From: Aquila chrysaetos chrysaetos
Lineage: Eukaryota > Chordata > Aves > Accipitriformes > Accipitridae
Direction: 5' to 3'
Assembly (NCBI RefSeq): GCF_900496995.4
Contig: NC_044029.1
Location: forward strand, 11,470,001 to 11,534,000
DNA: 64,000 bases
Shown here: in pieces, positions 14,101 through 26,525 of the stretch
Layout of the letters: the number at the start of each line of letters is the position of its first letter
Position numbering within the stretch: the first letter of the stretch is position 1
Notes under the pieces: model-generated
Seen by the model: the letters and a program-made list of their open reading frames with translations, nothing else
The model's database searches: none
Told to the model about the DNA's origin: nothing
Made by a program: the position numbers and the translations under genes

Positions 14101-17100
14101 AGTGTCCCTGCTTCTTTCTGACTTGATTCTTCTGGTTCTTTTCCTCTGTCTTCCTCTTCAACGTTGCCTCCTGTGTTATCTCCACTTGGCCTAGGGACCT
14201 CTCTCTCTCTGTCAAAAAGCACCTTTTCCTCGTCACTGTCTTCACCGTTACGATTGGTTTTCTAATATCTGACCTCTGAATTAAAGCTATGCAGATGTAT
14301 GTATCACAAAGGATTGGGCTAAAATATTACCCTATAGAGCTATGAATATACATATATATCATGAAGAGCAGGGCTAAGAAATTATCCTGAAGAGCTTCTG
14401 TTTTCAAGACTCCAAGTCCTTCAAGTACAATTTATATGGAATACATATGAATAATTGAAGCAGAGGCTGGTTTAGAGTACTAAAATAGGACTATGGCTTT
14501 AATAGCAACACCTCTGTACTTCAAATGGGGTCCTGGCAGGAATCAGGTTTTGTGAAGAGTGTCATGAACCAAAATCCAACAGCCTCTCCTCCCCCAATTA
14601 ATATATATTGAAAGCCAGGATTTTTACGGTGTCTCCTGATTAATTCTGGAGTGAGCATGTGTATTTTCTTCTAGTTCATCTTAGTCCAGATGTTATTCTG
14701 CATTTTTAGTCTTTACTCCACAAAGACTGTTTGTAATTCTACAGCCAGGCTCTTTCTTTCTGAAAAGCTACATGTTATAAAGGTTATTAAAATTTTATGA
14801 GTGGTGGATCCTCAGAGCTAGTAAGCCTGGGCAGTCCTGTTCCACATCAGTGCTATCATGCTTTTGCAATATAAAGAGGTGCAACACGGAGTTTAAATCC
14901 TGGCTGCTATTTACTTACCTCACCTTATTCTTCCTGTAGTTCTACTGATTTGAATGCTTAATTGTGTTACATTCTTTCATAAATATCTGTACAAAGTTTT
15001 TTCTTGTCTTCAAGGATTTATTCTTATCCCATCAAATATATACTTATTCAGAAGTCTTTTCTGTTTCATCTGCTTATTATTCTATTACAACTTGGAATTA
15101 ATAAACTTAAGTAAACTAGAAATCATGTAAAAACATTTATGACAACATGAAATTAGCTGAAGACTTCTATCCAGCTGCCTATATCATTAAAATGTTTTCC
15201 ACAGTTACCATTACTTGTTACTGCTGTAGACAGGGAGACTGGAAAAATATAAGTTGTAATACATGCTTGCTCTTCAACTCATTTGGAAACCCCTTCAAAA
15301 TATTTTGGGGTATAATGACTTGTCAAGCTTATGGAATTTCACACAACACTTCTTAGAAATTTCCTTACACTACGATTCAATGATATTATCTAACCCAGTA
15401 TTTTTTCCTCTACATGTGGCCACTGGCTAATTTTAGATACTGCATCTGATGAATTACAAAAACAGAACAACCAAAGGAGGAGATTCTTCATAAAACCAGG
15501 TAGGTCCTTGATTTATATGCAAAAGCGTGCAGTTTTATTATATCTTTTCAAATATTTCCTTTAAAAATGTGGTTAGCAGCTAGATTTACTAGGGAGTTCA
15601 GAAATCATAAACCACAGTGGTTATTTCTGATAACAGATGAGTTGCGGGTTTTTTCCTACCACAACCCAGGAGAAACTTCCTATACATAAAAATGCAAAAT
15701 GGTGGCTGTCCAGAAGAGTGATAAATTAGACTGAAAAGTAGAGATAAGATATAGCTTAAGATAAGACAAAGTTTCCAAGGAGAGAGAGCTGGCCACAGAG
15801 GAATGGGAGGGAGAGATGTTACACATAAACAATGGCAACGAGAAGACCAGGATAGGGAGGTAGAGAAGAATGGTTGTGCTTTGGTCAACAAAGAGGAAAA
15901 ATAGAAGAATTTCCCATGTTAGATCATTAGGTCATCGACATGATAACTGCAGCTGGTATCGTAGGTGCCAGTTGGCCAAGAAGGAAGGAAAGCTACTGTA
16001 AAGAAATGTGGAAGTACGACACATCCGCACAATTCTCAGCTATAAGAAAACTAAATACACCCATAAAAGAGAGCCCCATCTATCCAAACAAGTCAGACAG
16101 CCTTGTCCAAAACATTCCAGCCTGATTTGAACTTGGCTGTGATAGAATGTTTACAGTTTTGGTTTGGGGTTTTTTTTTTTTTGGTTTCGTTGGGGTTTTT
16201 TTAAGTTTCAGGTCAAGTTCAACAGACTTTCCAAAAATCAATCAGGATTCCAGAAAGGATAGTCACTTTGACAGTGTTTGGTTAAAACAAAGATTTCAAA
16301 CAATAGTTTGGATTAATTTCTGGTTCAGGGACGTAATGTTTAAAACAAGTTTGCAGAGCGGAATGTAGTTTGGTGTGATGCCTTCTCCCCCAAACGGAAT
16401 TGAGAGAACATCCTGTAAAGGACAAGGAGACAGCAGATGGTGTGCTATCTCCCTGAGGCAGACACACAAGGTGCCACTCTCTAAGTAAGTACAGCTACTG
16501 GCAGGTCTTCAGTGAGGTATTGCAGTATCAGAACCGGTTTTCAGAACTGATACAAAAAAAGATGAAAAAAAAAAAAAGGTCAGGCTTGCTTGAGTCTTGG
16601 CAGCAGGAAAGCAAGCAACAAAGAAATCAAAGCAAGTTAATTGCCTCCTCCTTCTCCAGTAAGTTACACTTCTAGGGCTAGGGCCATTGCAGACCGTAAT
16701 ATCAAGCGAGTTCATTTAAGGCTGGCTGGGTACCTCTACGTTATAGTGTAGCCTCTACTGTATTTTGAGATTCAATAGGCTTGTGAAATCAGTAATGAAG
16801 ATACACTGAAGACGGCGGCCTAATGATGCTGCACTATAGCATCTTTGTGGTCTATAGACTGTTTTAGAGAAACTCAGAAGTGGGCTGAAGGAGGAGCACA
16901 GGCAGGTGGCCTCCTGGCATTCATTTGTGTTTCACTATCACCTGAAGAGAGAGACGGGTTTTTTTCTCTGCTTGGTTTTTGCCTCGGTAATTGTTACAGG
17001 ACTGATGGTCTCTCTTCTGCTACTGCATTTGGTTAGCCTTCCACAAGGTAAAGGAGTTGTATGATTTGACTGGAATCTATGTCAATGTAATGAAAACTTC

Positions 17101-20100
17101 GAGGAGACGGCCCAGCTAAACAAATTGGAAGGTATTTAACAAAAAAAGGGAAAAGATGAAAAGAGGAACTGGGGGCCAAAATAAGGTTTGTGAACAGAAT
17201 TAATCAAGACATCAAAGCACGAGGAGAAAAAAAAAAGTATCTCTAATTGCCTATAGAGCAATATCAGGAACCTGATTTATGAACAAAAGGAATCAGAATT
17301 GCTCATTAAAGGACATACATTTCACCTAGCAAGTATTACTGAGATATCATGGGAACATTTGCATGGCCAGCATGTTAGGGCTGTTGGGTAGATCCAACCT
17401 GAGGCGAATTAAGTGGGCTGAAGGGCAGAAGTTTGACAGGGTCAAAAATTACTGGTCTCATATCTGGGAAACACAGTGTCTTGGATTCTGAGGTATCAAC
17501 TATTCCAAGACTTAGAGCTGTAATTGGTGTTCACTTCTGATCATAACAAAACAGACTAGAGAACAGGATATGCACCATCTTACACATCGACTGATAACTT
17601 AGAGTCATGAGGGAGTACTGCATTATCACGAGGGCTTTTGTTCTGCATGACACCGCTGGTACTAACCGATCTACATATGTTCATGTCTTGAGTCAGATGT
17701 GCTTGTCCAACACAAAGGAACTTTGCAATAGGCCTCATTTTGACAGATAATTAGGATTTGGACCACAGAGCCAGAAACTAGCAATAACATGTGATGTGTT
17801 GGCATCACAGAAAGGGCCTCGCTGTGATCTATGTGATCATGTGGATGTGATCACACCGTACAGATGTAATCACGACTTTTTACGTTGGCTTTGTGCAAAC
17901 AGAATGAGAAATAAAAATATTATTGATAATGAATTCAGTGTTCTTGAAACTGAAAACAAAGTAGAGGAAATGAATCATTCGGAAAAAGTAATTTGACAGA
18001 ACTATGTGAACATGCCTGGAAACTTAAAATCAACACCAAAAACTGTAACCCCTCTACTTAGATGAAAACAACAGTGGCAGAACAGAATTGGTTAAGAGAC
18101 AAAGTGGAAAAATATGCAAATAAAATAATACATATAAAACCATTATTTATGTGTCTGTGTGTATACATACATCTATGCCTATATATAAATTAGAAATATT
18201 TGTCTTCTGGTATGTATATTATAGACATATTCACAAGATAAGACCTTTCTGATATTTTGACTCATATGAATCAGAAGGAAGGAATGGAGGAACACTGAGA
18301 AGGAAGGCAAAGGGAGAAGCAGCCTATTGCAGGAAAGTCTGAGTTAATTGTAAGTTCATAAAGCAGAGTCTGAACAAAGAAAATTCTAAGAATTAACAGA
18401 AACGATGGTACTGTCAATAATCATAGATACAAGGCAGAACATAGAAGTACATTTATCTGCAGTAGGAAAAGATGACAAAAAGCATAATTATGTCATATGA
18501 TGATAAAAATACTTTCTCTCTTGGAGTAATTTAGGATTTTGTTAAAGAGCAGGGATTCAATAGGAGCAATTTACAAAACAGAATTCCTATATGCAAGATT
18601 TTTTTGAAAGAGTTGTATGAACACTGGTCACAGCAATTCTTAGCAAGCTTAGACTACTTGAGAAATTTTGTTAACTTTAAAAGAAATAAATGGGACAAAC
18701 TGAATAACTCCAGACCCTTCTATAGGACCTCAGCCTCAGATGAACAGTGACATGTTTAAAAATGTATGAAGAAGAGTTGCACACACAAGATAATACTGAC
18801 CAAGCTAAATTGTATGGATTTAGAAGATGGCATTTAAGCCACTGCCTAGAATAGATTGTCCATTTCCAAAGATCAGGAAAGATCCTCATCAAGATGGAGG
18901 CTTATAAACCAGAAGTGGGTCAGAGAGGAACCATGAGATGGTTTAAAGGAGTAAAAAAACACAGTTCTTGAAAAAGATTCTGGGAATTTATTCGATGAGC
19001 AAGATAAGAGACGGCATAGTCACAGTTTCAGTACATGCTTGAGAAAGAGACTTTTGAGAAGTGAAAGCTCTTCTGCAGAATGGGCAGAATGCCTAAATAG
19101 GTCCAGTGACTGATAATTGTTCTTTAAAGTCATGAGCACAAGTAAAGGCCCACCACAATTTTGTCATTATCCCTTATTTGTGAAACTTTTAACAAGCCAG
19201 AGTCAGCAAGCAGTCAGTACTGCTTGCAGCACGTCTTCATGCCCACACTAAACAAACTAACAGAATAAACTCTCAAATACTTAGCATGGACAGAAGACTT
19301 TTGGCTGATCTTGCTATCCAGAAGGACAACAGGGATTCCAAAGTTAGTTTCTGTGTCTAATTAAGGTGAACTGCTGTAATATTACATGCACAAAGTCATA
19401 GCAAATCTGATTTTCTGTGACAACAGCTAAGCAAAGTTGAAGACTGTGGCTAAAACCACCTGCTGTGTCAAGGAACGTGCATTTCTGCTGCCAAAGTCTA
19501 CTCAGTCGAGCACTACACAAAAGCACCAGGGGAAAACAGGTGGTGCGAGTCCTGGCTGCCTTTGTGTTATCAGTGTTGGACTCATTTTTTTTATTTTTTT
19601 TTCCCCTTTAAATCAAACCATGCCACAAAAGTCTCATGTCACAGCAAGAGGAGATTTGATCATCTTTAACTATCTATCTTCTGGTGAGCTGCGTGGCAGG
19701 GATGAAGAGGGGAGGAGACCATCTCCATCTCCACTGAGGCACCAGTTCTCCCACAGAGCACATGGTCCGGGAGCAGCAGGTGGAGATGCACGCAGGCTTT
19801 GCCTTCCTTAATATGCCAGGCAGCATCCCAGGGCTGGATAAGAACTGCACTTTGCTATGCTTATATAGCTTTCCAGAATAACAATAAAAAACACAGTTTC
19901 CATTTCTAGCTTTGCCCTTTCTTGCCATGGGTAGGCCAGTCATTTTCAGTCAGAACCAGTAAAAGGACATAGAGACCAATACTCAGCTAAATGTCTGGTG
20001 CTGGTGTTCATGTTGTGGGGACTGTGACCACGGTGATTCAGCAGTTCACATCATAATCACTGTACATGGGCCTACTGCAACTGGGAACCTCCTTTTTTCA

Positions 20101-21357
20101 GACACGTTGTTGTTTCTTTATCCTGACCCTTGGACACTCGTGGCTGAGATCCTTTTCCCAGTTGTGTTTGTGTAATGAAACTTGCCTATCAATCAACAGC
20201 ATCAGGTTGTTACCTGATAACTTGATTCACTGGTTGTCCTCCTCCTTCCCCACTTGTAGCACAGAAACAGGAAATTAAAAGTGTTAATTTTTTGTTCTCT
20301 ATTATTGTTCATGGCTTCTGATATGCCTATACCTTTTTACTGATCTTTCCTTCTCTGAGAATTCCCTGGCTATCTCACCTCCAGTCACATGCTGTTAATC
20401 ATTTCTTCTTCTACTACCTTTCTTGAATTGGGAACATCATCATACCAGCTGAATGCAAAGTATCTATTCATATAATACCCCGAGTCTTATTTTCAATTCC
20501 ATTCTTCAGATCTCTCAACAATCCACATGCCTTTTGAATCACCACTGTGAAGTATGCAGAGGTTTTTCACAGATGGCCAAGTGTTTACAATTAATTGAGA
20601 ACCTAGCAAGTGTATAAATAATTCCATGCGCTTATTAAAAGCTGAATTACTTACATTTGCTAATGCATTTTTCATTTGCCATTATGTGCCCTTTCTTTCT
20701 TTCTTTTTTTTTTTTTTTAAACCCTCTGAAGATTTTATCACCTCCAGACATTACAATCCAAGTAATGCTATTACCTGCAACTATTGACATCTCAAAGTTC
20801 AACCTGTTTCCAAGTCATTAATAATCATAATAAACAGTGATGCTCCTCGATGCTGCCCCTCCTAGATGCAGAATGTTACTAGAGCACATGAGTCTATAAA
20901 GCTGTCAGTGTCTTGTCTATCAGTCAGTAAATTTAACTGTAAACTCTTAATGTTGAACATTTCTGTTAGAGGTTCACTCATCCATCTCACACACCTTTAA
21001 ATAATCAAGGAGTATCAATAGCTCTGACCATGGGGAGCAATCAGTATGTGTTGCAATAAAGCTGAAAATTTGGTAAAGAAAAAGAGAGTGCCTGAGCTGC
21101 AGATGGTGGATTACAGCAAAGAGCAGATGCTTTTGTTCAGAAGATGGGAAAATTATCTGGGAGTTCTTCTTACTGGACTGTAGTGAAGAGATACTGCAAA
21201 GCAGCATACACAGGAGTTGTTGCTGCTCCCACTTGTTCTCTTTAGAGCGGAATTTCAGTTGGCTGCAGCTAACCGCAGTGTTTCATTTTACTAAACTAAA
21301 GGCACTTTTTACAGAGCCAGACTTGGTTCCTTGGTTTCTCCTCTGATCCTTCTTTTC
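11175..21357. other. Intergenic DNA, nothing firmly recognised
   Basis: Contains reading frames of 133 codons (12191-12592, plus) and 151 codons (13767-14222, minus), neither recognisable nor flanked by convincing signals. About 17050-19200 is purine-rich with a texture of old, decayed repeat, but no family was identified. Short A or T runs occur at 16170-16202 and 16554-16578. Confidence 0.55.
20692..20718. repeat. TTTC repeat and poly-T
   Basis: Three TTTC units running into a 16-base T tract. Confidence 0.85.
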
Positions 21358-21640
21358 TAGAATCACAGAATAACTAAGGTTAGCATTGACTTCTGAAGGT
21401 TACATCATCTGACCCGTTGCTCAAGGCAGGTCTAACTTAGCAGTTGGAGCAGGTTGCTTGTGGTCATATCCTTTCAAGTTTTGAACACCTCCAAGAATGG
21501 AAATCCCATGACATCTCTTGGCAAGCTCTTCCAGTGTTTCACCACCCTCATTTTGATCCTACCCAGCTTCCTCATCCTACAATTTGCTGCTTTAGGTGGG
21601 AAGAGGACACATGAAAATTTTGTTCTCTTGCTCAGTTTTT
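21358..21640 (-). mobile_element. CR1 LINE fragment, degenerate
   Basis: Minus strand. The tail tagaatcacagaataa is followed, reading into the element, by the CR1 3'UTR and the ORF2 end recognisable as a degenerate KHWKSLPRDVMG-F-FLEVFK segment. It carries more substitutions than the copy at 23.6-24.1 kb and is in the same orientation. The 5' limit is approximate. Confidence 0.8.
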
Positions 21641-23598
21641 ACTTCTAAAGACAGAGAAGAATATAAAATGTCCTGACAATTGAAAGCAGCTCTGTAATAG
21701 CAAATACTTCAGACTTCTCTAAACTATCCTCTCAAAAACCTTCCTCTACTACTAATAACCTCTGTTTCTCAGCTGCCCGGAGAGAACTAGATCCAGACAG
21801 GTTCCAGCTGTGCCACCTGGAAACAACAAAGCAGAGGCCACTCACTTCTCCACACCATTAACCATTTGAAATCAGAAGGGTGTGATGGGAAAGGCAGTAC
21901 AGAAACACTCCCTGGTTTTTAGACAAGCACTGCTGCTCCCACACACTACCTCTGCTGCTGTAGGCTCTCCTGTTCCTTCTGCCGTACAGATAATTGCTAT
22001 CAGAGTCCTGCCTCTGGCCTTCTTAAATGATAGTTCTTCAGCTGTCACATAAACATCATGGTGTCAAGTCTAGCTCTTGACATGCCTGCTCTAAACAGCA
22101 GTAAAATATATCATTTTAGAAAACAGATTTATGTTATACCCTCAAAAGTCACCTACCTTGACCTTCCAAGAAGCTGTCTCTTTTAGGAATAGTGGGAAGA
22201 AAGGGAGAAGCTCTTCTCTGAAGGAACACACTTTTTCTTCCTTATTCAACTACTTGGCATCCCAAGCACATGGATGAGTAACTCAGACACTGTTCAAGTT
22301 TCTCCACATTGAAACAGGTGTGGTTTATCTGCAGTTCCTGTCTCCTCCCCCCTACTTTTTTTTTTTTTTTTTTTTTTTTTCAGGTCACAGGTGTACTTAA
22401 AATCTACAGGTTTCCTGCTGGGGCTTACACAAAACCTGCCCCTTTCTGCCCTCTGTAAGCATTAGTCAGAAGAGCACTGTGTAGCCACCCTTGGGATGTG
22501 CTAGCCTTCTTGGATGGGTAAGAGGACACAATGACAACAACTTGCATTAAAAATCTAATCCTGGCTGATGCACTCAAGTAGCTCCAAGGTTTGCTCAGTA
22601 TCTGGGCACTGCTCTTGGCTCCAGTCAACCTACAGCCTACTCAAGACAGCAGAAACTGATGGAGGGACTGGCTATGGATCCGAGACAAGTTATCATCTTT
22701 GTGTAGGAAAACTTGTTTTGCTTGGTGGGATTCCTACCAAGTTAGATGAACTGAGTAGGAAGAAAGCACAGCATTATTGTCTTTCTTGTTTAGTGTTTTT
22801 CTTTGGTTGTTTTTTTGTGATCAGAGACCCTTTTGTTTGTTTTTTTTTTTTTTCCTCACCAAGAACAATAAGCTGATGGTCTGGACTCATGTGCAACTAT
22901 ACGTAAACAACACATATAGATCATCTTTTGTCACAGGTAATGATATCATTGCCGCCAGTACCATCTCATACTTGGATGTGATCAAAGCACCAATGAAAAT
23001 TGGCAGGCTGAAATGGAACACAAATTACAATTGGCAACAAGAGTGGAGGGTAAGAGCAGGGCGGTGGTTATTCTTGCTTTTGTCACCTGTCAGCTGGACA
23101 AAGGCCCTGTGATATATCTGAGCATGAAGCCCTAGAAAACCCCAGGTAACGTGGAGTATGACAGCTACCTTTGTCAGCAAGCCAGGATGCTGCACATGTA
23201 GCAAACCTCCCTCTGAGCCCCATATAGGCTTTCCATAGCATTTAGAAGAAAGCTAAACACGTTGATATAATCTGCTCGAGAAGCTGTGTCCAAGATATAT
23301 TAACCAATCCACTCTGTACATCTGAGAGAAAGACAGTCCTCGACATCTGTGTGCATTTGGTGCCCAGGACCTCTGTGAGCAGGGTGGGTCCTGCCCACGC
23401 AAGCCCCCGTGGGAGCCTCACACTGTGAGGGAGCTCCTCAGCTACTGCTGCCTAAGATCCACCCCTGAGCCCTTCAGTCTCACAGCAGCACATGTATTTA
23501 AAGCAAGACAAATGAAAACATCTTCAGAAAGCAAAATGTTCTTCTGCCCCTGCTCCTCCCCATGGGGGAAGGATTACAGTACAAACAGGACATAATAT
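21641..23598. other. Intergenic DNA between two CR1 copies
   Basis: No gene was recognised. T-rich stretches occur at 22356-22380 and 22798-22855. Confidence 0.55.
22356..22380. repeat. Poly-T tract (25 nt)
   Basis: T run preceded by a C/T-rich stretch and followed by CAGGTC. It mimics a plus-strand splice acceptor, but no downstream coding exon is recognisable. Confidence 0.9.
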
Positions 23599-24083
23599 AG
23601 AATCATAGAATTGTGGAATGGTTTGGGTTAGAAGGGACCTTAAAGATCATCTAGTTCCCACCCCCCTGCCATGGGCAGGGACACCTTCCACTAGACCGGG
23701 TTGCTCCAAGCCCCATCCAGCCTGGCCTGGAACACTGCCAGGGATGGGGCAGCCACAACCTCTCTGGGCAACCTCTTCCAGTGCCTCACCACCCTCACAG
23801 TGAAGAACTTCTTCCTCACATCTAATCTAAATCTACCCTCTTTCAGTTTAAAGCCATTACCCCTTGACCTATCACTACATGCCCTTGTAAAAAGTCCCTC
23901 CCCATCTTTCCCATAGGTCCCCTTTAGGTACTGGCAGGCTGCTATAAGGTCTCCCCGGAGCCTTCTCTTCTCCAGGCTGAACAACCCCAACTCTCTCAGC
24001 CTGTCCTCACTGGAGAGGTGCTCCAGCCCCCTGATGATCTTCGTGGCCCTCCTCTGGGCTCTCTCCAACAGGTCCATGTCTTT
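23599..24083 (-). mobile_element. CR1 LINE, 3' end with open ORF2 C-terminus
   Basis: A 5'-truncated CR1 non-LTR retrotransposon on the minus strand. Its reading frame (24077 to 23691) is open for 128 codons and carries the CR1 ORF2 C-terminal signature: [40 protein letters not shown], then [10 protein letters not shown] and [11 protein letters not shown] before the stop. The 3'UTR ends in the octamer-type tail (ATTCTATGATTCTAT read on the minus strand). The absence of stops and frameshifts suggests a relatively young insertion. CR1 does not usually leave clear target duplications, and none was seen. Confidence 0.95.
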
Positions 24084-26319
24084 CTAACAGACGTTTATCA
24101 TTATACATAAGTGCTCAGGTGCTCTCAATATAGCATCATATAGTTTAAAACATAAAATAGCCTTCTCCACGCCCTGCCTGCTTCTGCCCTATTATTGCCC
24201 CTCTGCTCTTTGCTCCCTCACCTCCCCTGCATCTCCCATGGCAAAGTGAAATCCTGCTTACCACCCAGCACAAACACCGTCAGCTGGCTCTCACCTTTCT
24301 TCTTCAGCCCTCTGCTGCGTCTACAGAAGGGACATTTGTAGGCAAGTTGGTAGCAGTGACATGCAAAGGTGCTGCCCTGCCACAGCATTGCTTAAAGGGC
24401 CTTTGTTCAGTTGACTCAAAAGGAAACACTTTTTTTCGGGTTTCCTATGAAAGGTTCGGGTAAGGTCTAGCTAACTCTAATATTTCTTCAGCTGTTCCCC
24501 TTCAACCACCACTCACATTGCAAGAAACACCTACAGGTCTGTATTTCTAAGCGTGACACTCCGCGTGGCTGCAGGGAGGATTTTTCAGGGGGAAGGAGGA
24601 GTTGTTTCCCACCCAACTATTGCTTTGCACCTCATGCCCCTCAAAGTAAATGGAACTTATTGCAGCCATCTCAGGAATGCTTCTGCTGCCACCTCCTGAG
24701 AAAAGGTAGGCTGAGCGTGTTTAATAGAGTTACAGAAGCTGCTGCTGCCAGAACGTCTGCCTAACCGTGTCCTGATAAAATGGAGTCTTTTGGCTGGACT
24801 AGACTAGTCTGTAAATGAGTTATATCTAAGATTACTGTTATCAATCTAAAAATACAGGATCCAAAAACATATGTCTAGCAGTTGCCTGGAAATCTCATTT
24901 GCAGACATAACATTAGATCACAATATATGAGGTGATTAATCTTCTCTGCTTCCCAAAGGCACACAGGAAATCCCTGCTCTACCACGCCATGGAGGCCTCC
25001 AAGAGCAGCTAACTGGGAGAGCTGAAATTTGGAATTCAGAGACATAAATACTGCGGGGACTCTAAGCTGAAATGCTTACCCTTGTCACTTTTAACCCTAA
25101 GCAGAGAGATTTTGAGGAAAACTGTCACAAACTACCATAAATGTAAAGACTATCAAGGGATAATATGAAGTCTACTCAAGTAGTCTTAAGTCATTATGGA
25201 AATGGAATTCAGGCTCCTTCGTCACTTGGATAACATCAACGGCCCCGTGAAATCCACTTTTCTAAAATCCCCAAATCCAATGATTTTTTTTTCCTCTCTC
25301 TTTTCCATATGTGAACATATGATTGCATACGTTCTCACAGACAACAAAATGTTTCATATTTTCTAGGAGCAATTATGTGGGTCTAAAAGGTTTTCCTAAC
25401 ATCTTTTTTTTCAGTTATTGTAAGCAGTATCTTACGTGGTAACAGTTCAAAAAATGTTCTGAAGCTACATATTATATACATCCCCCTCCTAAATAAGGGA
25501 TGAGAGATAATAGGAATGTCAATCAATTCTAGGGCTTTCTTCATTAGCAGCTTCTTGAGATACAGGTCTATGCATGAAGCTGTGCTATATTGCCATCTGC
25601 ACCCTGCTGCCATTAATGAGATTTTTTTCCCCATTCATTCCTTACCAATAATGCTCATCCTGACCTTTGTAAAGTACTTTGAGATGATGCTTCAGAAGCA
25701 CTAAGCAAGTACTAAATAATATTATCTGATTATTGTAACTACAGTGACAGCTATGGAAAAATGTTTTCTGTGTTTGCCCAGAGCTAATGACTACTTAACA
25801 AATATCACTATAGTAACATGACTATTTCTAATTTTCTTCCAAATTGCCAATGAGACTTTGGTTCACTTTCAAGATGAGATGTTTCTGCTTGGACTTTCTG
25901 AAACTGAATCGAAATCCCACCTTTTTTTTACAGTGGAAATTCACCTTTCTCAGTCACAGAAGTGGCAGTGCATGCCTTTCTTTTCCTCTGGCAAGCAATA
26001 AAGAAAGAGAATAAAACTTCTTTGAAAATACTCAGTTTGAGAGCTGAAGAAGAGTTTTGGAGCCTCTGCTCCCACTTTCCTGTATCCTAGCCGACTGCGT
26101 GTCTCCCACAGCGTCTTCCGCTGGGCTACAAAATATGAACTCCTTAGTTTTGGCAGAGTACTAAAAAATAGTGAAAGGTTGTTTTTTAACTTAATATTTC
26201 TCGGTCAGCAGAGAGGGTGGCATACAGAAATGGACAGGAGCACTGAGGAGCCATGACCTTGCAAGTCATTCAACTATTTAACTGCAAACATATTGCCAAG
26301 GGTAAGGTATGGGGCTTCT

Positions 26320-26525
26320 TCCCAGAGCCGGCTGTCCTCTCCTGCTGCTGCACTGGGTCTTACCACGGTGCTGGCAGAACAGCCAGCGACCGGGAGGGGA
26401 TGTCGCCGGCTGGACCGCTGTCGCCGCACAACTGCTCAGCTGTGAGAGCATATGCTCGGCGTTCAGAGCCAGAAAGGGACACGATGCTGTCCTTGCACGC
26501 TCTGAGCAGCAAGCGGCCTTCTGGG
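26320..26525. promoter_or_regulatory. CpG-rich patch in intergenic DNA
   Basis: About 14 CpG dinucleotides by eye in roughly 200 bases of GC-rich sequence, in an otherwise AT-rich, CpG-poor region. No exon, TATA box or CR1 similarity was recognised in it. It may be a small orphan CpG island or enhancer, or a GC-rich relic. Overlapping reading frames in several frames here follow from the composition. Confidence 0.3.

Noticed and set aside
13767..14222. 151-codon minus-strand ORF
   Set aside because: It is low-complexity and charged, with no recognised domain or supporting signals, and probably arises by chance.
22356..22386. Perfect-looking plus-strand splice acceptor (poly-T then CAG)
   Set aside because: It is a homopolymer tract; no downstream exon with a donor and coding frame could be supported.
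23618..23916. Plus-strand ORFs over the CR1
   Set aside because: These are antisense shadows of the CR1 ORF2 end and 3'UTR; they recur wherever CR1 inserts.
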